From: Bedellia somnulentella
Taxonomy: Eukaryota; Arthropoda; Insecta; Lepidoptera; Bedelliidae
Assembly: GCA_963576735.1 (NCBI GenBank)
Contig: OY755171.1
Coordinates: 12,648,001 to 12,712,000, forward strand
Length of the DNA stretch: 64,000 nucleotides
Reading direction: 5' to 3'
Shown: positions 20,646-32,460 of the stretch, one piece after another
How positions within the stretch are numbered: position 1 is the first letter of the stretch
Layout: every line of letters begins with the position of its first letter
Position numbers and translations under genes: made by a program
Notes under the pieces: generated by a model
The model's input: the letters and a program-made list of their open reading frames with translations, nothing else
What the model was told of the DNA's origin: nothing
Database searches by the model: none

Positions 20646-23369
20646 CTTGGCTAGCATCAACATTTTCTGTCTGCAATCCCTTGATTGAGGCAACTGGCAC
20701 ATATGTTACCAGTGTAAACAGTTTGTGGGCTGAATCTTCATCATCATTACGTCTCCGTGATAGCCGAACTCTGACTCGGAATGGTACATTCCTGCAATAA
20801 AATACAATAAAAATTAATAAGGTAAACTTATTTACAATCATTATTTCATACCATCAAGTAAAACCCTCACTGTGGTGGTGGATTGTGTTAGCAATGTTTG
20901 CTCACCTCCAAAGAAATAACAAATCGTAAACCTTAACACTTCTTGTGGCAAAGCTTACCTACATTAAGTTTACCCTAATTTATGTAGTAGGTATGTGAAA
21001 ACTTCATAACAATTTGTGTACCATAAAAAATATCAAAAAATGCATAAATAATAATAAAATAAACATATGGTGGCTTGTTGCTTTTATCATTTTATATCAA
21101 AGCAATCAGAAAGCTCTTTTTATTCAATACAACTTTACTTTACTGTAAAATAAGGTGAGAAGGGGTTGTTGGGTGACAAGGGATATCAAGGGAGATTTAA
21201 TTCAAACCCTTTTGGTAAAAATATGGTTATTGAATTGAATATATTATATTATTTTCACATTTTGTACCCTAGCTTATAGTCAAAGTATCCAAGTCACACA
21301 AATCAAGAATAATAAATACGAGGGGCAAAGAAGATGCGTGAAGAAGATGAAAGGGGAAGAGGTGTGAAAGCAAAGAAGATGCGCTGATTGCCTTTAATTT
21401 CGAGATTTCTGAGATATCTTAAGAAAAGTGGTCCCAGGTATTTTCCAATTGGTTCAGACGTATGGAAAAGTGTATACGTGCTCAGGGTGTATACTTAGAA
21501 AAGATTGATACTTGTAATAAAGAATAAATTTTATAATTTTTTAGTATCTAGTTTCTTTTAGCATGCCCCTCGTATCAAACTATCCATCAGGGTGAGATGG
21601 TGATGCACATTGATTTTTCTATTTAAAGTACTAACATTAAGGCCAAATTAATTTCAGAAACACACTATAAGCTGCTGGAATTAATTTAATTGAAATGTAA
21701 TGAGGTCTTAGCAGGTTGAAAATAAAAAATAGATTTCTATTAAAATCTCAAATCCATCCTACTCAGCTCACCCTGTTTTATGGTACTAAGTTTTGTTTTT
21801 TCAGACGTACATGTGCAAACAAAATTTACACATATTATAAAAATAGGAGTGAACAAACTCAGGTGATTACCAAATGATTAGCATGAGCATACCTATGAAA
21901 TTATTAAGTACATACTAAAACATGTTTAAACTCCCCAAAGGGGTTGCAAGACTATATCATAGATTACATCATAGTTTCCTCACAATCTTATCCCAACTAC
22001 AGTTTAAAATTTTCAACATTTGCAATTAAATTAATTTAGATGATCCAATTAGATAAACCACAGTCTTCTAACTATCTGTGCAGTCGGTCTGAAGCTTTCA
22101 GCTGCACTCTAAATAAGAAACTATCAACATTAATCAACTGACTTCCATGGGAAAATTAGTTTTTCAGTGATTATACCTCAATGGTAGGTTTGATCACAAC
22201 AGGCGACACTTATCAATGTTCACTTGATATCCGAGCCAAATTTGGTTGAAAATGGTCGAGCCAATCCAGAGATCACAAAGAAGTGGCCTTTTAGCTAATA
22301 AGAGTTCTTAACAATCATGATATCGTTGAAGCGAAAGAGGTCGTATGACATTCTAAGTTCTATAATAATTTCATTGTTGTCTATTCTTCTTTTTTACATG
22401 ACATATATCAAATTTTGTTATTTATTATTACTTCTGATTTTTACTTGTGAACAAGTTGATTAAAATAAATTCTTAACTACAATTTATTTTAATCTTTCAT
22501 TTGCACATAAATCCACTGCATACTGCATATTAATGATAGCAGAGTGCTATCATAGATATTAATAACTTTAATGAAAAAATATACATTAAGTTGAAGACAA
22601 TTTATGGGGTAGGGGCAAAGTTTTGGATAAATGACTCTTAAGACAGATCATTCAGTTATAAATCAAGTGGGGCAAGAAAAATAGTAAAATACAACAGATC
22701 TTTGGATAAGTGATTCTTAAGACATATCACTCATTCCATTGGCATTTAGTATGGCAAGCAAAATAGTAATATACAACTTATCAGGTTAGAAGCCAGAACA
22801 AACAGGAATATCTTTAAGAGCCCCAATATTCTGTGACCTAGGACAATAAAAGTAATGTAATAAAAATAGTACTTTTCTAAGCACCCGCTACTCTATCTTG
22901 ATTCACACACTACTACTTCTACCAATACAATACGCAAATGAAGTTTTTATTTCCTTCACGTTGGAAAATGAAAATCAATAGGTTAACCAAATATATGCTG
23001 ATGAATTTTGAATAAAATGAAGAGGAGCTGTCAACTATAACCTATAGCAATTTGTTTACAAACACACTACTATATAATAAAGAAACGACCTTTACAACCA
23101 CATCAAATTTCAATCAAGAATTGAGAAATAGTGAGGAAAACGTACCTTACTCCCTTGGACCATAAGAATTTGTTTAGCCGGGTGTCTACCCTGACATCAG
23201 GGGTGCCCATATGTTTTTCCGCGAACTTTCTAATTTCTTTGATAGCCCGCGGGGCTCGCTTTTTGAAACCAACACCATGAAGACGTTTGTGAAGGTTGAC
23301 TGTGTATTCACGAGTCACTACTTCATTGATGGCAGATTTGCCTTTCCTCTCACCCTTGGGTTTAGCCAT
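20641..23369 (-). CDS. RpL31: 60S ribosomal protein L31 (eL31)
   Basis: A component of the large ribosomal subunit near the exit tunnel. Coding exons are 23369-23146 (224 nt) and 20791-20641 (151 nt), together 124 aa, the usual length. The first exon reads [18 protein letters not shown] and ends at [11 protein letters not shown]; the split arginine codon joins to [19 protein letters not shown] and [15 protein letters not shown]. The donor is GTAAG|GTACGT at 23145-23144 and the acceptor TTGCAG ends at 20792. A non-coding 5' exon ends at 23514 (CCGAG|GTTAGT) and the start exon begins at 23374 after TTTCAG, five bases before the ATG. The 2.35 kb coding intron contains a deleted mariner (21319-21572). 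Confidence 0.95.
21319..21572 (+). mobile_element. internally deleted mariner (miniature), in RpL31 intron
   Basis: A 254 bp element flanked by TA (21317-21318 and 21573-21574) with matching ends CGAGGGGCA and TGCCCCTCG. Frame 21429-21527 still encodes the transposase C-terminus ([20 protein letters not shown] then KI). It is therefore a deletion derivative of a different mariner from copies A and B, whose termini are CCAGG and CGTGG. Confidence 0.82.
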
Positions 23370-23519
23370 TATGACCTGAAATTATGATAAATTGCAAAAA
23401 TTAAACTAGTTAACACAGCCCAATGCCTTAAAGATGAGTTAAAACGAAATAATCCACAATTTTGTAGGAATTTGATAGCGATTAAAACAGATTATTATAT
23501 TCCAAAAACTAACCTCGGT

Positions 23520-23917
23520 GTTTTAGTAACCAAAATCAACTCAGAAGAACTGTCATTTCAAAAGTCATAATAGTTGTCATATAATCACAGACAATTACTA
23601 ATTGTGAGTCTGGTTAGCCCGCGTTGACATCGTCTAATCGTACCACTTGGGAGCCACTTTGATATTACCAACACACCACCTTTCAGAGACAGCTGCCTAA
23701 CTTACAGGCCAAGGCTATTTTCACCGAAAGTCTTTTTTTATATAATGGCACAGATAATATAAATAATGATTTTACGGCCCTGGTTTCTTGATCTTTTGAG
23801 CCAACCGAAAATCTATGTAAACTTACGAATGACTCAAAGCCTTACTAAAAGTATTAAACAAAGCACAATTAGGAAATAAACTAAGAAGCTTAAGTTTAAG
23901 GAGCTTCAAATTTAATT
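23520..23917. other. RpL31 promoter region, no further gene
   Basis: Upstream of the non-coding first exon of RpL31 (minus strand). Pyrimidine-rich starts such as CTTTT and TTCTTCT near 23545-23565 are candidates for a 5' TOP start, as is normal for ribosomal protein genes. This is inference only. Confidence 0.35.
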
Positions 23918-24290
23918 TTACTTTACAATAAACGGTTTCTTTTTTAGTGTTCTGGCAGACGTGTGCGGCGCCGCATTGTCGTGGTGCCAGAGAAGGTGCC
24001 GGATTCCTGACTTCGGTCGCTTGTCACACCAAGCTGATATTACCGTTGGAGCACAAACTATCACATACCATTCTGAGTTCACCGTTCTTTCATTCTCTAG
24101 CACAACAGTAGCAATATGACCCGTTTTGCAGTAAAACGAGGCGATCATTTTGTTTCTGTGTGCTTCGTGCACGGCAACATTACGTTGGAGTTGGCTCGTC
24201 TTCAAAGCGCCATACAGTCGACCGTCGCTTTGATTCGGGATCATAGTTATATAGCCATGTTTCGTCACCAGTCAGTATATCATATACGAT
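23918..24290 (-). pseudogene. mariner transposase relic
   Basis: The minus-strand frame reads MIASFYCKTGHIATVVLENE, RTVNSEWYVIVCAPTVIS and RHLLWHHDNAAPHTSA, the central part of a mariner transposase around the second catalytic Asp. The N-terminal domain, the first Asp and the third Asp are missing, and no termini were identified. It differs from copies A and B (SIPLQDQRSINADWYTT), so it is another lineage. Confidence 0.75.
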
Positions 24291-24336
24291 TTTTTTCTTT
24301 ATTCTTTTCTTATTTTTATTCTTATTTATTTTTATA

Positions 24337-24708
24337 ATTGGCCTAGACCTCGCTTTTATAACATACCCTTTTTATATTATAAATCGATAAAGGACATCAA
24401 ACTTAACAACTTTGCCTATGGAATGCCTATCTGACATCAAACCAGATGGTTGTTATTCCCGATGATTATTGCTAAATAAACCACAGCATCCAAAAAGTAC
24501 TTTTTTTTACCATCCCAGTCCAAAACTTTATTGATAAAAGTTCATCCAGTTGAATTTACTTGCCCAAAGTATGTCCATTTGATTAATCTGGAAATATGTT
24601 CCGATCGAAAAAATTGGCCTAGACCTCGCTTTTATAACATACCCTTTTTATATTATAAATCGATAAAGGACATCAAACTAAACCACTTTGCCCATGGAAT
24701 GCCTATCT
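24337..24708 (+). repeat. 96 bp direct repeat, two copies
   Basis: 24337-24432 and 24613-24708 are near-identical: ATTGGCCTAGACCTCGCTTT, then a TATATTATAAATCGATAAAG block and GGAATGCCTATCT at the end. They are in the same orientation, 276 bp apart. The function is unknown; a tandem duplication inside an old repeat is the simplest reading. Confidence 0.75.
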
Positions 24709-24774
24709 AAAATATTGTAATTTTCAAAAAATAAAAATTGTCGTACCTAGTTCAAACTGAGAATGTATAGAATG

Positions 24775-25043
24775 AGATTCTTTGCTTCAGTGAAAATAAG
24801 AAATAAAAATAACATTTGATCTATGCTTTTCGCTCTGTAAACAAAAATATTACTTCTTTCGGTATTTTCCAGTTCTATTGATCGTCGTTGAAAAATAATA
24901 TCATGAAAATAAACCGGTAAGCGAGCGATTGAACTGGAAAATACCGAAAGAAGTTATGTTTTTGTTTACAGAGCAAAAAGCATATATCAGATGTCTTTTT
25001 TTTATTGTGTTAATGTGGAAATATCCACTGAAGCAAAGAATCT
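24775..25043. repeat. fold-back (MITE-like) element, 269 bp
   Basis: The ends AGATTCTTTGCTTCAGTG (24775) and CACTGAAGCAAAGAATCT (to 25043) are perfect complements. The arms continue inward with paired blocks such as CTCTGTAAACAAAAAT and AAGAAGT..TTCGGTATTTTCCAGTTC. The loop contains ATCGTCGTTGAAAAATAAT. No coding capacity; it is probably a non-autonomous DNA element. Confidence 0.75.
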
Positions 25044-25299
25044 AAATAATAAAAAAATAAAAAATATCTTTATTAACTTAATTATTTTAACAATGTACAT
25101 GAACAATGGTTCCCGCACTAGGTTAAATCCTGTATTGCGGGTAACCTTACACGATAGTTTTTTTAATTTAAACATATTATTATTATTTTTTAAATTAAGA
25201 CTAAGTTTAACACTAAGAACCACACAGAAAAGCTATGTGAATATTACTACTATTTTATACATAAAAAATTATAGAAAAGAAACTAATACTAATAGAATG

Positions 25300-25386
25300 A
25301 ATATGTCTGTGTGTGCCGTGTGTGTATGGAGTGTGTGTGCGTGTGTGGAGTGTGTGTGTGTGTATGTGTGTGTGTGTTTGTGTGCA
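25300..25386 (+). repeat. (GT)n microsatellite
   Basis: An impure GT/TGTG run with ATGGAGTG and GTGGAGTG interruptions. Open frames across it (VCVCVCV-type translations) are artefacts. Confidence 0.9.
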
Positions 25387-26681
25387 AGTTTATTTTTGAA
25401 CGATTAGTACGTCTTCAGTTTCATCATATGTCAAACTTTTCAAACATTCTGTTATCACTTTTTTTAATTCGTATCTACTCATATTTTTTATTTGCAACAT
25501 TTTATTAAATTTATTATAAATATTTCAGAATCAGAATCAAACAACCAAAAAATACCGCGCTTACTTCGCGGAACGTAGCGATTGCTGTTGACATACATGT
25601 AAAAATCAATTAACTCATATGTATAACGATTCTGTATGTGTACAGGCTAGGTTCGCTAACATACAAATATCCATATGTAAAAAAAATAATAATATTTAGA
25701 AACATCTTAACAACATCTTATAACAATATCCACACAGAAATATATGCAAATCAGAAAGTGACACAATATAAAACGCTATCATATTTATAATATCACTATA
25801 AACACCATTATTTATGAAAAGATTGATAAATCTATTAAACGAAATTGGCAAACAAAGAACAAAAAAGGACAATTCTCTTTTCGTCTCTGTCTCCCGAGTT
25901 CAAATTGTATTACATTCTTGTCTCGCTCTCACATTCAGCAAGCAAAGCAAATGTAACGGTAATAATCGAACCGATCCTGAACCTGATGCCTGAGCCTGTT
26001 GTTCGAAAACAATAAAACCGAGCCGGTGCGGAGCGGCCCGGTTAAGCGAACCTGCACCTGATAAGAAAGAGTGGGGCCGGTTAGGCCAATCAGGCTCACG
26101 CAGGGATTCGAATCATTTGAATCCACCGAGCCGGACCTACACACGGCTCGGCTATTGCTCATTACTGCCTGGCAATCCACTTGCGACGGACGTCGAAGTA
26201 ATTATGGTTGCAGCTATTTATTTATTATTATGTATGTAATTTATTTTATTTATGGCGCTATTTATGTTATTTTTACGTCATATAGTAATTATAAATACAT
26301 TTTGCAATAAAATATTCCGAAAAAGTATAAGTATCTATGAGCGGTCGGAGCGGTAAAAGTATAAGTATCTACGCCATTCGCCATTGCGCGCCACGATCGG
26401 CAATTGTCCCCCAACATGCACCATTGCCCCCTGCACACAGTGGCGAGCAGTGGGCCAACGTCGGCCATTGTGTACTGGCCGCTTTAGGTCTGAGGTGAGT
26501 AACCAGCTTTAGAGTAAGAGTGTCACAGACTAGCTAAATAAGCAAGAAAGCATAAGCATGTGTTGATTTGTTTACATTATCTGTGAGTGATTAAAAGTTG
26601 TTTTTCTTGGACTTCTACACAATTTTTAATGCAGAAAATTATTAAATTTATAAGAGAAAGCAGTGGCAATAAGTGTGAGAC
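25387..26681. other. intergenic region upstream of EXOSC8
   Basis: No gene. Between 25960 and 26160 there are repeated CGAGCCGG, GGCCCGGTTAAGCGAAC and GGCTCG blocks in both orientations, an unnamed repeat. At 26380-26520 a GC-richer stretch with several GCCATTG units lies just upstream of the EXOSC8 start and may hold its promoter. Confidence 0.45.
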
Positions 26682-28680
26682 ATGGCGGATATCTATAAGT
26701 AATACTTGTTTCGTGACTTCTTATTCCTAAAATTATTGTATATAATTGGCTATAATAATTTTACACTTCACGTTTTAGGTTAATTCATCCAACAAAATAT
26801 TTCAATGATTATATTTCTCGCAACGAGCGCCCCGATGGAAGAAAGTTTCAGGAACATAGAGATATTAAACTAAACATCAATGCATTGAATACGGCCGAGT
26901 CTTCAGCTCTTGTAAAATGTGGTAACAGCTCGGCAGTATGTGGCATAAAACTGGTAAGGCCTTATCCTCATTAAACATTTCTTTAACTCTTAGAATAAAA
27001 AACATATTGTTGTTTAGAACGAAAACTATTGTGCTTAGAATTGCTGGTGTTTTATTTTTGTATAGGTCATTTATTTTAATTTGTACCAAATTTTAGGGTT
27101 CTTATGTAAATAATTTAATGTTTTTTGACATGAATTCCTCATGTGGGGATTATTACTCATAAATAAAAGATGTTATTAAAGGACGGGGGCGCATACCCGA
27201 AGGTCGCGGGTTCGAACCCTGCCAGTGTCGAAATTTTTCTTTCCTTTAATAACATCTTTTATTTATGAGTTCTTATGTAAATGTTGTGCATCTTTGAGTA
27301 TGAATTGTCACTACACTATCCAAGCATAATTAATTTTATACAATATTTATTAACCATTTCCCATTAAAAACCTTGCTGATATTACTTTCAGGAACTAGCA
27401 GCACCAAAGGCTGAAGAACCTGACCAAGGATTTGTTGTAACAAATGTTGAATTGCCACCATTATGCTCCTCAAAATATCGCCCAGGCCCACCATCAGAAC
27501 ATGTACAGAATATTAGTAACATAGTATCCCAAACTGTAGTGAATTCGCAATGCGTGGATCTTAAAGATTTATGTATTGTACCTGGAAAGCTGGTTTGGGT
27601 AGTTTATTGTGACATTGTTTGCTTAGACAATGATGGCAGTGTAACGGATGCCTGTATAATTACACTTATGGCATGTCTTAAAACTTGTAAGTGTTTTTAT
27701 ATATCACATGTACAGATAATATCTGGTGATAGGATTGGAGGTTTATTTACTGCTTTTCACAGATTTTTGTAGTTCTTAAATAACAATTGTGATACCAGTT
27801 TATACAGAACAACACATTATTGGGAAGATATCATTCAATGTCCTACAATTGAACTTCATATTATTATAACTGTAGCAACCTTGATAGAAAAAACATACAT
27901 ATGACTTTAGATATTTTCATATTGTGCAGACCCAACTAAAGATTGGACTGCCTGTAGCTGAGCTTGACTTTCTGCTTTAGGGGCAGTGCAGTGGAGCTAA
28001 CAAGGTTGTCAAAATCATAATGTGCAGTCCCTTTATCTATGTTATAAATAATAAAGAGCAAAAAAATAATTTAACCTATTTTGATGCATTATGCTTATGT
28101 CATGTGACAGTGTATTGGTTCAAAGCAGCTATGCAATATTCATTAAATCAAAAGTCTAATCTTGAAGCTTCGCAAAGGCTGAACATGTTAAAGTATATAA
28201 TCAATTATTGTGATACAAATATTTCATACCAATCTTAATATGCTTTAAATTTCAGTAACGTTACCAATAGTGACCTATGATGTTGAAACAGAAGAAATTT
28301 CGGTTGATGATGATACAAGGATACCACTAAAATTCAATGGATTTCCAGTGGTTACTAGCTTTTCTGTATGTAAAGCTAATGAAAGGTTTGTAAGAAATTT
28401 ATAGAATAAACATTAAGATTTACACACCACCATTTAATTAACAAAGCAGTTTATTTTCAGGTCTTGTTTACTAACTGATCCAACTGCATACGAAGAGGAA
28501 ATGTGTGGAGATAATTTTGCTAACCTTTTAGTTGGTTGTAATGATGATGCACTATGTGGTATACATAAATTTGGCGGAAGTAACTTAACAGGAAATGCTC
28601 TTGAAGAAGCTGTAAATATTGCTAAAGCCCGAACAAAGAGAATTTGCAAATTAGTTGAATCTTGCATAAGTAGTAGTTAA
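26682..28680 (+). CDS. EXOSC8: exosome complex component RRP43 (EXOSC8)
   Basis: A structural RNase PH-like subunit of the nine-subunit ring of the RNA exosome, which feeds RNA to the catalytic nucleases. Exons 26682-26698, 26779-26953, 27392-27686, 28256-28385 and 28461-28680 give 837 nt, 278 aa (human about 276). All introns obey GT/AG. Recognisable blocks: RNERPDGRKFQEHRDI near residues 18-33, ESSALVKCGNSSAVCG, LPPLCSSKYRPGPPSEH, DLCIVPGKLVWVVYCDIVCL and FGGSNLTGNALEEAV near the C-terminus. A fold-back tRNA-like repeat sits in intron 2. The short first exon (MADIYK) was chosen because its ATG and splice phase fit the next exon. Confidence 0.93.
27112..27268 (+). repeat. tRNA-like fold-back repeat, short form, 14 bp target duplication
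   Basis: A 157 bp insertion between two copies of GTTCTTATGTAAAT (27098-27111 and 27269-27282). It starts AATTTAATGTTTTTTGACAT, ends AACATCTTTTATTTATGA, and holds the 3' half of the tRNA-like core (GGGGGCGCATACCCGAAGG, GCGGGTTCGAACCCTGCC). The arms around the core are inverted copies of each other (AAAAGATGTTATTAAAGG and its complement). Confidence 0.88.
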
Positions 28681-28684
28681 TAAA
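28679..28684 (+). promoter_or_regulatory. EXOSC8: poly(A) signal of EXOSC8, overlapping the stop codon
   Basis: The stop TAA (28678-28680) is followed directly by TAAAT, forming AATAAA at 28679-28684. If used, the 3' UTR would be only a few tens of bases. Confidence 0.55.
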
Positions 28685-30183
28685 TATTTTTAACATGAAG
28701 TTAACTTAATTTATTCTTTTATGTCTATGGCATTCATAACTCACATCTTCCTTAATTTGGTATATGAAAAGATATACTTACTAGAACATAGATGGGACAC
28801 TTCGTACTAAAACCTCTAATCTTGGAAATAAAAACACCATCTAGCGTTCACTGGAATAACTTATTTTTTTTTAAATATATGAAATAATTCAGCTTTTGTA
28901 CGTTCGATGGTGTTAGTTGTATTAAGGTAGTAGGAATGCTAGTGATGTCCGTGGTTATCTATTTTTTTTAAAGAACTTGTTGAATGTGGTAAAAAAAAGA
29001 TTTATTTATATATATTTTTTTTAACTTCACATTAAAACTTATTTTACCAAACTTAGTTATAAAATAAAATAAAACGATGGAAAAGGAAACTAACAAAACT
29101 TTTTTTGAGGGACTTGATTCAATGCAATCAGGTCACTATAAAATAAGTTAATGTAAATTTGTCATAGTTATACAAATTTTAAGAAGTGATTTTTTTCATT
29201 TATTATTTTAGTTATTGTAAATGCGTCATAGTCTTATTTTGTGTATAGACAGCAGAATAATCAAACAATATTTAAATAAAAACGTTATAATTTATTCGAA
29301 CTCGACTCTCGCTTGACCACAGTAGCCAAAGGTTTGACACCTCTGAATTAACTTCAACGAATTAGTGAATCTACTTAACAATAGATGCCGCTGTTTTAAA
29401 TTACAATACATTCTAGACATTTATTAAAAATATAAAATGAAAAATATAAAATTAATAATTAAAAATATAAATAGATACGAAAATAAACAGATTTTTTCTT
29501 CTGCTTGCACGCCATATTTAGATTTATAACAACGTAACGCGCACTTCGGCATATTCGTTTTTCTTTCGAAAATACAATTGATGTTACCTAAGACGTACTT
29601 CCTCGCGGACGACTTACCGTTACCGCAGACTAAACGACTTGTCGCCTATATGTAACAAGTCTTAGCGTACAAACTAAGTGTAATATGTCCCGTCTATGTA
29701 TTATAAGTTTGAAGTCTTTGGGTATATGTGTGGTCTTTATTGGGGAATTTAAAGTAACCTCCATAATGTGTCATATGATATGACACATACTTATGATATG
29801 ACTCATATCTAAAATGATTAAGTTGCGTTTCTACTCCACCATGTGACCTATATCCAGTGGTGGCGTTAGGGTAGGGCGCGGGTGGGCGACCGCCCAGGGG
29901 CGCCGGACGAAAACCGCGGCCGCGGCGCCCCGTTTCGTCCTCTTTCTGATTCTCTATCATTTACCAGTTACCACAGGAGCCCCCTTATAGTTCCCTCGCT
30001 CATTGAGCAAGGCTTACTGGGTCGGCGAAAAAGACTATAACCGTGAGGGATAATTTTTTTTGTTTAAAATAATTTTCATACATTGTTATATTGAATAAGT
30101 GAAATAAAAGCGTTTATAAATCGGTTTAATTTCTCGGGAATCCCCGTCTTCCCGATCATACAGAAACAATGTGTTTTATATTA
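28685..30183. other. intergenic region with unnamed repeat ends
   Basis: No supported gene. At 29850-29945 a GC-rich segment (GTGGTGGCGTTAGGGTAGGG, then GGCGACCGCCCAGGGGCGCC) resembles a terminus of a dispersed insect element. The segment 30060-30120 has an inverted relative at 58975-59035, outside the duplicated block. Confidence 0.45.
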
Positions 30184-30380
30184 TCTAAGTAGGCTAACAC
30201 CGTTCTGCGCTCATGACTATAGAGGTGCGGGTTACGGGAAGTGGGGAAATGCTCCCGAATAAGATTTCACTTCGTATACACTGATGCGTGGGATCTAATC
30301 CTAATGCGGGGATGTACCAATGTGTCATTTCTTAAGTCATAACTGTCTGACATACATATAAAAATACAAGGCAAATACGA

Positions 30381-30745
30381 CGTGATAGCTTAATGGGTAG
30401 AACATAGGTTAACGTGCAAGCGACTAGTGTTCAAATCCCGGATTGGGCCTACACCAATTTGTTTTGTCTAAAGACATATGTGTGGTTAATTTATCACGGT
30501 TGTTAACGGTGAGGGAAAACATCATGAGGAAACCCACATGGCTGAGTTATACTTAGTCGTGTGACAGTGTATTCGTACAAAACGGCTATAGGCCTGCCCC
30601 CTACCACGTGAGTACACTGTCCATGCAAAACGTGGGTACTCTGAACACCAGGTGACAAAGTCACGTGATGTTCAGAAGTATTAGTACCTCTGCCAACCCC
30701 TTCGGGGAAATTCGGCGTGAACATTTTTGTTATGTTATATGACTT
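30381..30745 (+). repeat. SINE-1, full length
   Basis: The tRNA-derived head CGTGATAGCTTAATGGGTAG and GTTCAAATCCCGGATTGG carries the A and B boxes of RNA polymerase III. The body follows (GTTAACGGTGAGGGAAAAC, GACAGTGTATTCGTACAAAA, GGCCTGCCCCCTACCACGTG). The 3' tail reads CTGCCAACCCCTTCGGGGAA, then TTCGGCGTGAACATT and TGTTATGTTATATG. The tail matches the 3' end of the RTE element at 49805. Confidence 0.88.
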
Positions 30746-31199
30746 ATATGTTACAAGGCTGTTAACAGCAATAAAAAAGTGCCCATAAATTCACTGAACC
30801 AGCAAAAATGAATGACCCAAATGATATCTGATGTTTAGAATTATTTTTTCTGTGCCACCTTTTTAGGGGATCTATGTGTGAATATGAAAAGTAAACGACA
30901 GTACACGACAAGGTTGGCCTCTGATTTGCAGGATTAACAAAATGATTTTATGTAGTTACCCTCTAATTAACTCTAAGTGTCACAATTAACAAATCCTTCA
31001 GTATAAAATAATAAAACAGTTTGCAGAGAAGTACAATTGGCAGTGTTATCGCTAAAAGCGATCTCTTCCAGACAACATTTGGGAGGTAAGATCAGCGAAT
31101 TCAGGATACACAGTCATTCGGGTAGACATATCAGACAAGGGCAAAAATAAATAAATATAATTAGCTTACATTAAAACGATCATGTTTACTCACAATAAT

Positions 31200-31450
31200 A
31201 GTTATTACATACATACATATACTCACGGCTGTAAATCCCTAGAAGGGGTAGCCAGAGCTAAGAAATTAGAAACTCCTCAGCCACTTTTGGAAAGTTGAGT
31301 GTGGTAAAGATGGTAAAATAAAGGTTATTGGTGATGGGTCTCCAACCGCATCGCCCAAAAATCTCTTAAAAGCCCCAATACCGTTAGGCGCCTCTTACTA
31401 GACCCACCGGCAGAAAGAGGGTAGTGCTATTCTAAGCCGACACTACACAG
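31200..31450 (-). repeat. SINE-2 copy, full length (antisense)
   Basis: ACATACATATACTCACGGCT at the tail end, GATGGGTCTCCAACCGCATC in the centre and TCTAAGCCGACACTACACAG at the head. It lies inside duplicated block copy 1. Confidence 0.88.
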
Positions 31451-31810
31451 CAACTAGTTATTAATTAAATGAATATTATATAAATTGTTTTATTAAGACA
31501 TTTCAATACATAAATAAATTAGCCTGTATGATGTAAAATTATTTCCCTTATAATGGTTAATTTTTATTTACTGGCAATACTAATATCAATGACAGCGACG
31601 CCCTTACCGGCCAAGAAAAGATTGTGGATCTGTATTGATTTTTTGACGGAGCAGAACACAATCATCTTCTTTCTTAACATAAGTGGACGCTCTTAAATCA
31701 ATTATTCGATTGTTTTAAAACAAACAAACACAAGTGAAATTTCATTAGTTAATTAAACGATTTGTTTTAATAGATGGTTATTTTATTGTACCCATTGCCT
31801 TTTTTCGTAT

Positions 31811-32460
31811 GTGATCATCAGTGATCGGAGTAGGCAGAGCTATTTTATGTACTTGCCATATGAAAGAATAATATGGATACTCCCCGAATCCCGGGATTTC
31901 TTTTTTTAAGTAGAATAATAATAAAAATCTGTTTACGTCTTAGGGAGTAATGAAAGCATACACTTCCTATAATTAAAAGGACGGGTTTAAGGATAATATA
32001 ATAAATAGATAGAAACTTGATACGTTAAACCACATATATTTGTTTATGTAACAATTTCTTATATTTATACAAAAATCAACAATCATTTAACGTTTTAATT
32101 CTGAAGTTGTACACGAACATAATACAAATTATTTATTCCTCAAAAATCTAAACATGATTGAAAATAACAAACTATTTGTATTTAACAACAATATAATCTT
32201 AATTAAAATGACCAACACGATTAAACAATAATTAAGTTATTGAAACAAAAAAAAAATCGTCACGCGTTTGACAAAAAAATATACCATTTTTTATACTTAT
32301 TGATAAAAATAATTATAATAATCGAATCCCGGAGTATTAATCGAAACCCGGAGTATTATTCGGAATCCCGAGGAATATCCATATTAACATCAATGTTTGC
32401 GGTCAATGAACCTAAATCGCTCTACCTACTCTGATCAGTGGTGATCATAGATTAAAAAAC
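31811..32460. repeat. imperfect inverted repeat, possible fold-back element
   Basis: TGATCATCAGTGATCGGAGT (31816) and the complement of ACTCTGATCAGTGGTGATCA (32429) pair, as do TGGATACTCCCCGAATCCCG (31873) and the complement of CGGAATCCCGAGGAATATCC (32361). The arms are imperfect, with about 430 bp between them. No coding sequence. Confidence 0.5.

Larger units (their letters stand above)
30184..31634 (+). repeat. 1.45 kb duplicated block, copy 1
   Basis: From TCTAAGTAGGCTAACACCG to ATTGTGGATCTGTA this block is nearly the same as 59048-60232 plus 63429-63692. It includes a full SINE-1 (30381-30745), a single-copy-looking spacer (ATCTGATGTTTAGAATTATT, GCAGTGTTATCGCTAAAAGC) and a SINE-2 (31200-31450). 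It is either a dispersed composite repeat or a segmental duplication about 28.9 kb apart in the same orientation. Confidence 0.88.

Noticed and set aside
25311..25508. Cys/Val-rich small protein
   Set aside because: It is the translation of the GT microsatellite.
27452..27772. Separate 106 aa gene
   Set aside because: It is EXOSC8 exon 3 read into the intron.
29694..29960. 88-codon minus-strand frame
   Set aside because: Overlaps a GC-rich repeat end; no recognisable domain.
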